A stretch of 21,339 nucleotides of DNA from Planctomycetota bacterium. Lineage in GTDB: Bacteria; Planctomycetota; Phycisphaerae; Phycisphaerales; SM1A02. This document shows positions 12,678-21,339 of this stretch, piece after piece. The stretch spans positions 1 to 21,339 of the forward strand of contig JACNLR010000103.1 of NCBI GenBank assembly GCA_014381385.1. The letters run 5' to 3'. Position 1 is the stretch's first letter, and each line of letters starts with the position of its first letter. The position numbers and the translations under genes are program-made. Below the pieces are notes generated by a model. It had not been told where the DNA came from and did no database searches. It was given only the letters and a program-made list of their open reading frames with translations.

Positions 12678-15431
12678 TTACTCGACTCCGACAGCTTTCG
12701 CATCACGGTCGCTAAGCATTCCTCCATCGCTTCGCTCTTTAACAGTGCCATCGCGTTTCCAAGAGCGGTCGCATCGGGGTTCTTCTCGTAAATCTTGTAC
12801 TGAAACACCATCGCCTTCAAAAGAAACCCTCGAAACACCGCAAAGATCAGCAAGATCTTGGGAATCAAAGTTCGAAAGGGATGCAGGTAAAACCAATCCC
12901 GCATCAAGCGGGTTATCGATGCCCGATGCTTTTGCTTCTTCAAGTGCCTTGAGCGCTTGGTCACGAATAGCCATTACTTCGCCCCATGATTCGTCAACAG
13001 TAAACGCGACTTCTGCAAAATCTTGCAAGTGAACACTTCTAACATCATCACCATGGAGCGCTCGCCATGCTTCATCTGCGGTATGGGGCATAAATGGAGC
13101 AAGCAAACGAACGAGCGTGCCAGACACAGTGCGTATTGCCGCGGTAGTCTGTTTTCTTCGAACGGAATCTTCACCATCGCAATAGAGGCGATCTTTCACT
13201 GCAGCGAGGTAGATAGATGAAAGGGTATCGTTACAAAAATCATACAATGCCTGTTGTGCAACTCGAAACTCATATGCTTGAAGTGACTTGATTACCTTGG
13301 TTTCCAACGTAGAAAGTTCGCCAAGCACCCAACCATCGATTGATGTTGGAGAAATTTCGACACCTTCATCGTGCCCAACATTCCCCAATAAAAAACGGAG
13401 TGTGTTGCGAACTTTTCGATAACTCTCAGCAGCTATGTCAAAGAATGACATGTCAACTTTGATATCGTTGTCGTACGCAAGAGAGCCAACCCACCAACGG
13501 CAAACATCCGCTCCATAATCCTTTAGGAGTTCATCAACGTTCAACGCATTGCCACCACTCTTACTCATTTTCTTGCCATCTTTTGCAACCATGAACCCGT
13601 GCGTCAAAACTGTTTTGTATGGCGAGATTCCAGTTGTTGCAAGCGCTGGCAGCATCGAAAGCTGGAACCAACCGCGGTGTTGATCGCTACCCTCAAGATA
13701 TAAATCCATCGGGTAGCCTTGCCCTCGCGCCTGCATAACTGCATGCCAAGATGTTCCAGATTCAAACCAGACATCAAAGATGTCGTGCATTTTTGTAAGC
13801 GTCGGCAAATCAATGTTGTCTGGGTTTTCCCAATGCGCTAACAATACTTCGGGCGGTTGTGCAAACCAACTGTCTGAACCATGCTCTTCAAAGACTTTTG
13901 CAACTGCCCGAACCGTTTCTGGTGTCAATAAGAATGAGCCATCCTCTTGTACAAATGCAGGAATTGGTAAACCCCATGCACGTTGACGCGATAAACACCA
14001 GTCCGGTCTTGAATCAAGCATGCCACGCATGCGATTTTGACCCCACGCAGGGACAAACGTAATATCGTTTTCGGTTGCCTCAAGTGCTTTTGCACGCAAT
14101 GTCGTTCCATCGACCTCACCATCCACAGCAACGAACCACTGTTCAGTGGAACGAAAAATGACTGGCGTTTTACTTCGCCAATCGTGCGGGTAACTATGCG
14201 TGTACATCGACATGTGATACAAATGATTTGTGTCCCGTAATTTGTTTACGACAACTTCATTCGCATCCCAAACGGATAGTCCAGACAGAAACTCTGGAAC
14301 AGTTTCATCGTAGACACCGTCTGCTTTTACGGGACAATAGATTTCTAAGTTATTCGCAAGCCCAACAATGTAATCGTCCGTGCCATGCCCAGGCGCAGTA
14401 TGAACCAAACCCGTGCCGTCTTCTAATGTTACATGGTCACCACTGATGATTGGACACGTGCGATCACAGTAGACGTGGGCATACGTCATGCCAACAAGCG
14501 CATCGCCTTTACAGACGCCGAGTACTTCTGGAACAACTCCAGAAACCCCTGCAACTTTATCCAGTAACTCACTGGCAATAATCGTCACGTGATCGCCCAG
14601 ACATACGAGCGAATATTCAAACCGAGGCGAAACGGTGATTGCCATATTGGCAACAAGTGTCCACGGAGTTGTTGTCCAAATTAAGAATGAGGGAGTCTTG
14701 TCAAGTGAAACGCCAAACACGTTCGCTACCGCATCTTTATCGGTTGCGTCAAAGTACACAAAAATTGAAGGATCTTCTCGATCTTCGTACTCAAGTTCGG
14801 CTTCAGCGAGCGCTGTTTCATTTGCAATGGACCAGTGCACTGGTTTAAGTTGTCGATAGACAAGGCCTGTTTCAACAAGATCCGCAAACACCTCAAGTAC
14901 TGATGCCTCGTACTTGGGAACCATTGTCAAATACGGGTCGTCGTAATCCGCGAGCGTTAACAAACTTTTCATTTGTCCTGTTTGTAATTTTACAAACTTT
15001 GATGCATATTTTTTGCATTCACGTCTAATCGCTATGCGACGGGCGTCGTCATCGAGTTCTTTCAACTTTTCGATTTTTCCCGACTCAACTAAGTTCGTCA
15101 TCACTTTATGTTCAATTGGAAGCCCATGGCAATCCCAACCTGGGGTATACGGGCATTTCTTACCGCTCATCAATTGTGTCCGTACCACTAAGTCTTTGAG
15201 CACCTTATTGAGCAGGTGTCCAACATGAATGGAACCGTTTGCGTACGGTGGGCCGTCATGAAAAACGAAGGGTTCTGCGTTCACTTTTGATGCTTGGATT
15301 GCATCATAGAGCTTGCTCTTATCCCACCGCTTCACCGATTGCGGTTCATTTTGCGCAAGATTACCACGCATAGGAAATGATGTTTTTGGAAGATGTAACG
15401 TCTTCTTGTAATTTGGTGTTGTTTGCGTCAT
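12678..15431 (-). CDS. ileS: Isoleucine--tRNA ligase with degenerated C-terminal zinc site
   Basis: 917 aa class I synthetase that charges tRNA-Ile in the cytoplasm. The HIGH motif is HVGH (69-72) after PPYANGSI, and KMSKS is at 621-625. The editing domain (CP1) is present, with TPWTLVANMAI and GTGLVHTAPGHGTDDY. The linker GSDQHRGWFQ precedes KMSKS, and the anticodon-binding region ends with APFMPHTADEAW. In bacterial IleS the C-terminus carries a C-x2-C...C-x2-C zinc finger. Here it reads RCDRSWKRD...MLSDRDAKAV, with Cys887 kept but Ser890, Ser907 and Asp910 in place of the other three ligands. The ATG at 15431 lies nine bases after the ZIP gene stop, with AGAG upstream. Confidence 0.97.
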   Translation of the reverse strand: MTQTTPNYKKTLHLPKTSFPMRGNLAQNEPQSVKRWDKSKLYDAIQASKVNAEPFVFHDGPPYANGSIHVGHLLNKVLKDLVVRTQLMSGKKCPYTPGWDCHGLPIEHKVMTNLVESGKIEKLKELDDDARRIAIRRECKKYASKFVKLQTGQMKSLLTLADYDDPYLTMVPKYEASVLEVFADLVETGLVYRQLKPVHWSIANETALAEAELEYEDREDPSIFVYFDATDKDAVANVFGVSLDKTPSFLIWTTTPWTLVANMAITVSPRFEYSLVCLGDHVTIIASELLDKVAGVSGVVPEVLGVCKGDALVGMTYAHVYCDRTCPIISGDHVTLEDGTGLVHTAPGHGTDDYIVGLANNLEIYCPVKADGVYDETVPEFLSGLSVWDANEVVVNKLRDTNHLYHMSMYTHSYPHDWRSKTPVIFRSTEQWFVAVDGEVDGTTLRAKALEATENDITFVPAWGQNRMRGMLDSRPDWCLSRQRAWGLPIPAFVQEDGSFLLTPETVRAVAKVFEEHGSDSWFAQPPEVLLAHWENPDNIDLPTLTKMHDIFDVWFESGTSWHAVMQARGQGYPMDLYLEGSDQHRGWFQLSMLPALATTGISPYKTVLTHGFMVAKDGKKMSKSGGNALNVDELLKDYGADVCRWWVGSLAYDNDIKVDMSFFDIAAESYRKVRNTLRFLLGNVGHDEGVEISPTSIDGWVLGELSTLETKVIKSLQAYEFRVAQQALYDFCNDTLSSIYLAAVKDRLYCDGEDSVRRKQTTAAIRTVSGTLVRLLAPFMPHTADEAWRALHGDDVRSVHLQDFAEVAFTVDESWGEVMAIRDQALKALEEAKASGIDNPLDAGLVLPASLSNFDSQDLADLCGVSRVSFEGDGVSVQDLREEPRCDRSWKRDGTVKERSDGGMLSDRDAKAVGVE

Positions 15432-15440
15432 CGTATAACT

Positions 15441-16337
15441 CTAATGTTCGTGCAGGATACCTGAATCATTCTCAACATGTTCGTGTGCATGCAGCGAAGA
15501 AATCCCCCACGCAATCGAAAGGCCAAGTACTAAGGCGATGGTTAACGCAAACCTATCGTGTCCATGAAATTGCAATTCAGGCAGTAAATCACTCAGTGAA
15601 ATACAGAGGAACATGCCTGCAGAGAATGCAAGCGCAGCTGCAATTGTTGTATGGCTCACCTCGCCACCAAGTAGAAATAGTAGAACCCCAAGTGGAACGC
15701 TAAGCGAAAAGAGTACGTTAAAAATATGGGTTTTTGTTTTCGAAACATTCGAAACACGCATCATTGCAATCAGTGTTAATCCATCAAATGGTTTATGTAA
15801 AACGATTGCAATAAAAACTCCAATGGCAATCTCAACACCACCAGCACTCCACGCAGCTGCGAGCGCGACACCAGCAAGAACGCTATGTAACGTCAAGCCC
15901 CCGTACGTTCCAACCCAATTCAGTGTATGCTCATGTCCACAAGTGTGTGATTGATTCCCTTCAGTAATTTCGTGGCAGTGTGAGGGCATAAAACGCTCCA
16001 GCAAGAAAACTGCAAGAAATCCACTCAGCAACCAAAGCATTACTGGTTTTGTTTCACCAAATTCTAGGGCTTCTGGCAGCAAGTCGAGGACTGCAATACC
16101 TGCCATTACACCACCAATACAACTCATTGCCAGTTGCATTCGCCTGTGGGTAGGCGTAAAAAGCAATGGCACAACACCACCAAGCAACGAAGCGATAACT
16201 ATAAAGATACAAAAGAGGAATAACATAAGCAATGACAATGGGGCAATTATACGAAAAACGGGCCTCTCTGTATTAAAACCTCTTTTATCGTCCTTTTTTT
16301 CTAGATTTTGCGCTTCAATTTTGACATACTGATGCAT
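15441..16337 (-). CDS. ZIP-family divalent metal transporter
   Basis: 298 aa from the first ATG. About eight membrane helices are visible. The ZIP signature helices are present: TM4 with LHSVLAGVALAAAW (His151) and TM5 with LHKPFDGLTL (His181, Asp185), the residues that form the metal path. A His/Cys-rich loop (about 119-137, SHCHEITEG...HTCGHEH) and a His-rich C-terminus (HAHEHVEN...LHEH) are typical metal-handling segments. Zinc import is likely, but other divalent metals are possible. The first 30 residues are hydrophilic, and the 16337 start leaves only 20 bp to the divergent gene. The ATG at 16226 (residue 38), just before TM1, gives a 261-aa protein and has a TATAAT at 16251-16246 upstream, so it may be the true start. 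It is the first gene of a tight run with ileS. Confidence 0.9.
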   Translation of the reverse strand: MHQYVKIEAQNLEKKDDKRGFNTERPVFRIIAPLSLLMLFLFCIFIVIASLLGGVVPLLFTPTHRRMQLAMSCIGGVMAGIAVLDLLPEALEFGETKPVMLWLLSGFLAVFLLERFMPSHCHEITEGNQSHTCGHEHTLNWVGTYGGLTLHSVLAGVALAAAWSAGGVEIAIGVFIAIVLHKPFDGLTLIAMMRVSNVSKTKTHIFNVLFSLSVPLGVLLFLLGGEVSHTTIAAALAFSAGMFLCISLSDLLPELQFHGHDRFALTIALVLGLSIAWGISSLHAHEHVENDSGILHEH

Positions 16338-16357
16338 AGGTTTAAAGAGGAGACACG

Positions 16358-19300
16358 ATGAGAGTACATTTCACCACTGGAATTATCGTTGCACTTTGTG
16401 CAACTGCTGTTTTTGGACAAGGACCACCTGCAAATGATGATTGCGCAAACGCTTCAGAGATATATCTTGGCACAACTGCATTTACCAATATCAATGCAAC
16501 AACAGATGGTCAAACACACACTGATTGCCAGTGGGATGGGCAAACGTACGATGATGTATGGTTTAATTTTACGGCAGGTGCAACTGGAACATTAATCGTC
16601 TCAACATGCAAAAGCGTCGACTACGACTCAGATATAGTTGTCTATCTCGGAGATGATTGTGGATCTCTTATCCTCCTAGAGTGCAATGACGACGGTGCTA
16701 GTTGCTCAGGCTACTCAAGTTACCTCGAAACCCCTGTATTTTTCGGCGAGAGAATCACTATTCGAGTTGGCAGTTATGGATCAGGTACGCCACCAGGCAG
16801 CGGCACACTCCTTCTTGATATTGTTGATTCAGGCGGGAGTCCCCTACCCTCACCAGAAAACGATGACTGCGCAAATGCGGCCACGATCTACGAAGGGGAA
16901 ACCCATTTCACTACAGACGAGGCGACCACAGATGGAGCAGCACATCCAAAGTGCGAAGTCGTCGGTGACGGAGGTGTAACTGGTAACGATGTTTGGTATA
17001 CCTATACACCAAGTGCAAGCGGGCTTTTGACAATTAGTACATGCGACCAAGCAAATTACGATACCGATTTGGTCATCTACAATAATAGCAATTGCGGTGC
17101 TCTTTCATTCCTTGCCTGCAACGACGATGGTACTGGATGTGCTGGATGGAGTTCGCATCTTGAAGTTTCTGTCGTTGGTGGCATCGAGCATCTCATCCGT
17201 GTGGGTGGATTTGAAGAAGGGAGTACTGGAACAGGAATACTTACGCTTTCTCTTGATTCAACGTCCATAACATGGATTGGTTCTGACGGTGGAAGTTGGT
17301 TTGACAGTAACAACTGGAGCAGTGGCACTACCCCAACGGCTACATCAAGTGTGACATTAGATGGCTCGGTCGTAATTGACCAGCCCAACGCTGTCGCATC
17401 AAGCGTAACTATTCAAAATAGTGGGCACCTCCAAGTAGGCACAGGAACCTCAACGACGGGTTCGTTGAGCACAAGCATAGTAGTAGAATCTGGCGGCATC
17501 TTGCAGTTGCAAAATGCAATGAGTAGCATTACATCCACATCCATCGTCATCGATGCTGGAGGACAACTCAATTGGATTGGTGGCACCATCGATGTTTCGG
17601 GCGGCAATTTAAACGCAGCCACGAACATTTCAGTTGGCTGCTTTGACGATGCTGTGTTGATAGCTGATTATGGTGCTATCTCTGCAACGAACTTAACGCT
17701 TTGCGAACAAGGCGCAATGCACGGTTCAAGTTGGACGTACGTTGATACGTTCACAAACCACGGAACTATATTTGCCGGCGGATCGACAAATTACACAAAA
17801 ATCTATGGTGATTACATCCAATCGTCGACTGGTACCCTAGTAACAAACTACACGAGCGACACAACGCACACATGGCTTATAGTCACAAACGGCTCAAACA
17901 CAACTGGAACCAGTTCTGTGGAAGGGACCGTCCGGTTAGTCAGCGTCTCTGGGTACAACCCAGTTGCTGGCACTTCATTTGAAGTTATCAAGAGCTACCA
18001 AAATCTACATTCAGGCACGTTTGACACGATAGAAACTGAAGGATTCGGCGCAGGAGTTTCATTCTATCAAAGTGAAAACACTGATGGCCTTTCCGTTATC
18101 ACTCAAGTGACACCGATTCATTACGTCGACGCAGATAGTGTTTCTGGAGATGGTACTTCATGGGCGAGTGCATTTTCGACACTGCAAGAAGCGCTCGCCG
18201 TTGCTTCCTGGAACGAACAAATTTGGATTGCAGAGGGAACCTACACCCCAGGAACTACTCGAACTGACACGTTTGCAACAAATACTTACGTTGGTATGTA
18301 TGGAGGATTTGATGGGACTGAAACTTTGCTCTCCCAACGAGACATTGACGCACACCCCACAATTCTATCTGGTGATATTGGCGTGCTTGATAACGTTACT
18401 GACAATGTATACCATGTGGTCACGTGCCCAACGGGTGGCATAACGGTGCTCAATGGCATCACTGTCGCGGATGGAAACGCAAACGGGAGTGGCACAGACC
18501 AAGCAAATGGTGCTGGCATATTTCAACCTTCGGGAATTATGTCTCTCCAATCCTGCACAATTATCGATAACATCTCAAGTGGTATGGGCGGCGGAGTATA
18601 TTCCGATGGTGGCGCTGTCACCTATACGAACTGTACAATTGAATCCAATAAATCCGTAAAGGGTGGCGGAATATACGGTTCGGGCACAGTTGTCACGATT
18701 GAGCAATCGTTTTTCTTACTCAATCGAGCTAATACGTTTACATGGGTACCAGGCGTGTACGGTGGTGGTGTATATGTAACTGAAGGATCGCTTACCGTTG
18801 ATGGATCTACGTTTGAAAGTAATTTTGCTATGTATGGTTCTGGCATCGTAGATCATGGCAATGGTGGCGCTATTTACGCGAAGCGTTGCAATACGAGTAT
18901 CGGTAATTCCACGTTCATAACGAACCGTGCGCTCAAGGGTGGAGCAGTATATTTCGTAGAGATTAGCTACAACCAGATAGCTCTCATCCACCACTGTTCT
19001 TTTGAACGAAATGAAACGTTTTGGACCATAGATACCAACAACCCTGGTGCTGCTGCATTCCATCAGACCGACAACGGATTTGGAAGTGCAAGTCAAACAT
19101 TTATTGTGAATTGCCTTTTTGCTGGCAATGATGGTCAAGGTGCACCGATAATTGATATGGACACTGAAGGCGGTTTCGTAAATAGAATTACGAATTGTAC
19201 GGTTGCACATAACGTGAATCTAGATACTTCACCTGCAATAGCAGGAACCACGAAACTTGAAAACTGTATTATCTGGCACAACGAAGGAACCTATGGTCGA

Positions 19301-21339
19301 GGCGCAAACAATCAGTTAAACGGAAATTTTAGCATTGACCAATGTGTCATAGATTCGTGGGGTTCAACTGGTGGTGGAAACATCACGATGGAAGACCCGC
19401 TCTTCATCTCGCCAAGAGGACCAGATGGCGTGTATGGAACCGGCGATGAAAACTTCCGCCTACTTCCAACATCTCCAATTATTGAATGGGGTGATGATAC
19501 TTTATGGAATTATCCTATAGCATCGGTCCCAGAAGTTGACCTCGATGGCAATAATCGGTTCGTGAATGACCCGTACGCGTACGATTGGTATCCACCGTTT
19601 ATCATTGACGTGGGTTGCTATGAGTTCCAAACACAGTACGCTGGTGTTTCTGGTTTCCGAACTTGGAATTATGAAAGCAACGGCTATGTTAATTTCGACA
19701 ATGATTCGCTTTGGAATCCAAATGAAGCACCAGCGCAAAACGATGATGTGATTATAAACTCACGCGCTGCGTTCAGTGCAAATGTTTTGCTAAATCAAGA
19801 CACAAGCATAGATTCATTCCTCATGTCGCAAGGCGACTTATTCTATTTTCTAAACAACAATACGCTCACAATTAATAATACGCAAGACGCATTCTTACTT
19901 GGTCATCATGATGTAAGTGATTACACAACGCTCGCCTTACTCAATGGCACGGTGGTTGCAAACCGAATCGATGTTGCTGGTGGAGTAGGATCAAACGCAA
20001 CCCTAGGTATAAATGAATTCATGACACTTCAGCTAACTGATGGTCTAGTTATTCGCGATGGAGGCACTCTCTTTGGAGGCGGAACGGTCCAAGGAAACGT
20101 GTACAACAGTGGGGAAATCGAACGCGATGCTCTGCACAATAAATACCCGAATATTATTGGTGATTATTCGATGGTAGACGAATCTATCATTGGGCTCGTG
20201 GGAAGTGGCATATATAACAATGCCCTTGTGCCTATTGATTACGATGCCGGTAATGGATACAGCGCAATGCAAATTAGTGGTACCGCAACCTTGGGCGGAA
20301 CACTCTATATTTCGGGCGGAGGAGATACACCTGTCGTAGCGGGCCAGAGTATTACGTTGTTGACAGCTGCGGGTGGCATCAACGGAACATTTGATTCCGT
20401 TTGGGCGTGGAACTTCCCTGAAGACCTTACGCCAATCGTGTCGTACGTCAACAATGAGCCTGGTCCGGAGCAAAGTGTTGTCGTAACAATGCAGTCAACC
20501 TCTGGGTTCGATGGCTTTGGCGATCCGGATGCTACTGGCATTACGGGGCTTCCTGTTGACGCGATGCTTGCCGATATAAATAGCGATGGGTATGACGACC
20601 TTGTCCTTTCAGTGCCAAGCACAATAGTAGACGCCACTGGCAACATTTTAATCATGTACAACAATGGGAACGACCCCATTACAGATGCGTGGCTAGGATT
20701 TAGTAGTGACATTCATCAAGAACCCGTTGGTGTACTCCCAGCTGGTCTTGACATTGGCGATATGGATGGCGATGGCGATCTAGATATCGCTGTTGCGAAC
20801 TCCAGCGACGACACCATTGACATTTTGGTTAACGAAGGCACAGTGCGAGATGTAGTAACATTCACAGCTTTGGATCCACCGATTCCAGCGGACTACTACA
20901 ACCCAAGTGCGGATGTGTTTCCAACTGACGTAGCCCTTGGTAACTTCTCTGACGATAATGTCCTTGATGTTGCAATCGCCAACAATGGAGATTCTCGTCT
21001 CGTAATTATTAATGGGCCGTTAACTGTACCTGCGCTTATGCCTATCGGATCGGACACACCGCTCTCTGGAGGAGCAACAAACGTGAATCCTGGAGATGTC
21101 ACAACGGACAAGGATTTCTCTATAAGCGTAACCGGCAGCGGAGGGAAGTCTTCCGTTGTTAAAGGTGCGATGACACTGCTTGGCGTTGTCCTTGATGACC
21201 CTATTGAAATTAATATGGGGTTAAGTGTGAGTGAACAACTCGTTGTTGATCTTGATAGTTTTGGCGTTGCAATTCCAGATAGGCGTGACGATCTTGTAAC
21301 TGCTGACCCTGTAGCAAACACAATAAATGTCGTACTTCA
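16358..21339 (+). CDS. Giant secreted mosaic surface protein (Cys repeats, beta-helix, VCBS/FG-GAP), cut by window end
   Basis: One continuous frame of at least 1660 codons, open at the right edge. ATG 16358 has a strong Shine-Dalgarno (GAGGAG, 5 nt spacing). The signal peptide is MRVHFTTGIIVALCATAVFG. Two Cys-rich repeats start at residues 26 and 168, both with NDDCAN, TTDG, DVW, STC and CNDDG. Residues 305-585 form beta-solenoid sequence beginning TWIGSDGGSWFDSNNW. From about 588 (YVDADSVSGDGTSWASAFST) to about 1086 comes a right-handed beta-helix of the pectate-lyase-like/Choice-of-anchor-Q kind, rich in GGGVY/GGAIY turns. A second solenoid follows at about 1100-1380. From about 1383 there are FG-GAP/VCBS-like calcium-binding motifs (ADINSDGYDDLVL, GDMDGDGDLDIAV, GNFSDDNVLDVAI). 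No enzyme active site was identified. Probably an exported surface or matrix protein; the C-terminal sorting signal lies outside the window. Confidence 0.9.
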   Translation, partial: MRVHFTTGIIVALCATAVFGQGPPANDDCANASEIYLGTTAFTNINATTDGQTHTDCQWDGQTYDDVWFNFTAGATGTLIVSTCKSVDYDSDIVVYLGDDCGSLILLECNDDGASCSGYSSYLETPVFFGERITIRVGSYGSGTPPGSGTLLLDIVDSGGSPLPSPENDDCANAATIYEGETHFTTDEATTDGAAHPKCEVVGDGGVTGNDVWYTYTPSASGLLTISTCDQANYDTDLVIYNNSNCGALSFLACNDDGTGCAGWSSHLEVSVVGGIEHLIRVGGFEEGSTGTGILTLSLDSTSITWIGSDGGSWFDSNNWSSGTTPTATSSVTLDGSVVIDQPNAVASSVTIQNSGHLQVGTGTSTTGSLSTSIVVESGGILQLQNAMSSITSTSIVIDAGGQLNWIGGTIDVSGGNLNAATNISVGCFDDAVLIADYGAISATNLTLCEQGAMHGSSWTYVDTFTNHGTIFAGGSTNYTKIYGDYIQSSTGTLVTNYTSDTTHTWLIVTNGSNTTGTSSVEGTVRLVSVSGYNPVAGTSFEVIKSYQNLHSGTFDTIETEGFGAGVSFYQSENTDGLSVITQVTPIHYVDADSVSGDGTSWASAFSTLQEALAVASWNEQIWIAEGTYTPGTTRTDTFATNTYVGMYGGFDGTETLLSQRDIDAHPTILSGDIGVLDNVTDNVYHVVTCPTGGITVLNGITVADGNANGSGTDQANGAGIFQPSGIMSLQSCTIIDNISSGMGGGVYSDGGAVTYTNCTIESNKSVKGGGIYGSGTVVTIEQSFFLLNRANTFTWVPGVYGGGVYVTEGSLTVDGSTFESNFAMYGSGIVDHGNGGAIYAKRCNTSIGNSTFITNRALKGGAVYFVEISYNQIALIHHCSFERNETFWTIDTNNPGAAAFHQTDNGFGSASQTFIVNCLFAGNDGQGAPIIDMDTEGGFVNRITNCTVAHNVNLDTSPAIAGTTKLENCIIWHNEGTYGRGANNQLNGNFSIDQCVIDSWGSTGGGNITMEDPLFISPRGPDGVYGTGDENFRLLPTSPIIEWGDDTLWNYPIASVPEVDLDGNNRFVNDPYAYDWYPPFIIDVGCYEFQTQYAGVSGFRTWNYESNGYVNFDNDSLWNPNEAPAQNDDVIINSRAAFSANVLLNQDTSIDSFLMSQGDLFYFLNNNTLTINNTQDAFLLGHHDVSDYTTLALLNGTVVANRIDVAGGVGSNATLGINEFMTLQLTDGLVIRDGGTLFGGGTVQGNVYNSGEIERDALHNKYPNIIGDYSMVDESIIGLVGSGIYNNALVPIDYDAGNGYSAMQISGTATLGGTLYISGGGDTPVVAGQSITLLTAAGGINGTFDSVWAWNFPEDLTPIVSYVNNEPGPEQSVVVTMQSTSGFDGFGDPDATGITGLPVDAMLADINSDGYDDLVLSVPSTIVDATGNILIMYNNGNDPITDAWLGFSSDIHQEPVGVLPAGLDIGDMDGDGDLDIAVANSSDDTIDILVNEGTVRDVVTFTALDPPIPADYYNPSADVFPTDVALGNFSDDNVLDVAIANNGDSRLVIINGPLTVPALMPIGSDTPLSGGATNVNPGDVTTDKDFSISVTGSGGKSSVVKGAMTLLGVVLDDPIEINMGLSVSEQLVVDLDSFGVAIPDRRDDLVTADPVANTINVVL
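16433..17269 (+). repeat. Two tandem Cys-rich repeats within the giant exoprotein
   Basis: Two protein-level copies with a period of about 142 residues (starts at residues 26 and 168). Each keeps six cysteines in the same order: NDDC, H(T/P)(D/K)C, STC, (D/N)CG, CNDDG and a C(S/A)G. Other shared positions are ATTDG, DVW(F/Y), YD(S/T)D(I/L)V(V/I)Y and IRVG. DNA identity is lower than protein similarity, so this is an old duplication. Confidence 0.8.

Noticed and set aside
12665..12964. Minus-strand 99-codon ORF over the end of ileS
   Set aside because: It is another frame of the well-supported ileS gene.
16321..16326. TTGACA as a -35 box for the giant exoprotein gene
   Set aside because: No -10 box lies 16-18 bases downstream and the ATG follows after only 31 bases.
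18400..19300. CRISPR or DNA tandem repeat in the beta-helix region
   Set aside because: The recurring GGT/GGC-rich motifs are protein-level beta-helix turns without regular DNA spacing.
16358..21339. Frameshift or pseudogene in the giant exoprotein
   Set aside because: Codon phase was checked at several points (17267, 18116, 19256, 20756, 21302) and stays the same with no stop seen; it is simply open at the window edge.

Overview
The window looks like a piece of a planctomycete chromosome, most likely a Phycisphaerae-type lineage. This is inferred from gene content, not from a marker tree. The pointers are an ECF sigma factor of the planctomycete/acidobacterial type (TIGR02999-like) overlapping a membrane Ser/Thr kinase with a beta-propeller tail, several secreted Cys-rich or beta-helix proteins, and moderate GC that is visibly below 50%. 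No tRNA, rRNA, CRISPR array, integrase or intact insertion sequence was recognised.

Positions 1-4.7 kb, minus strand: a tripartite RND efflux operon. In transcription order it holds a possible tiny membrane ORF, an unknown 103-aa protein, an alkyltransferase-like (MGMT-fold) protein, a NodT/OprM-type outer-membrane lipoprotein, an AcrA-type periplasmic lipoprotein, and the first 372 codons of an AcrB-type permease that runs off the left edge. The last three genes nearly touch or overlap. A strong minus-strand terminator (4648-4685) separates this operon from the next gene.

Positions 4.7-9.5 kb: a signalling island. A secreted Cys-rich protein (minus) is divergent from an ECF sigma factor, which overlaps the Ser/Thr kinase by ATGA. 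A second secreted protein (minus) meets the kinase tail to tail, and the two stop codons share a TTAA. The two intergenic regions share an 11-mer, a possible regulatory site.

Positions 9.5-12.3 kb, plus strand: rpsD (ribosomal protein S4, cysteine-free form) behind a leader with alternative short hairpins, then a membrane-anchored SurA/PpiD-like periplasmic chaperone.

Positions 12.3-16.3 kb, minus strand: a ZIP-family metal transporter, ileS and a stand-alone tRNA-binding (EMAP/CsaA-like) domain protein, packed with 9-nt gaps. The isoleucyl-tRNA synthetase has kept its C-terminal zinc-finger region but lost three of the four cysteine ligands.

Positions 16.4 kb to the right edge, plus strand: one uninterrupted reading frame of at least 1660 codons encoding a secreted mosaic protein. 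It has a signal peptide, two Cys-rich repeats, beta-solenoid segments, a right-handed beta-helix and FG-GAP/VCBS-type repeats. It is cut by the window end.

Every stretch without a gene is under 300 bases; the longest is 9515-9742, upstream of rpsD.
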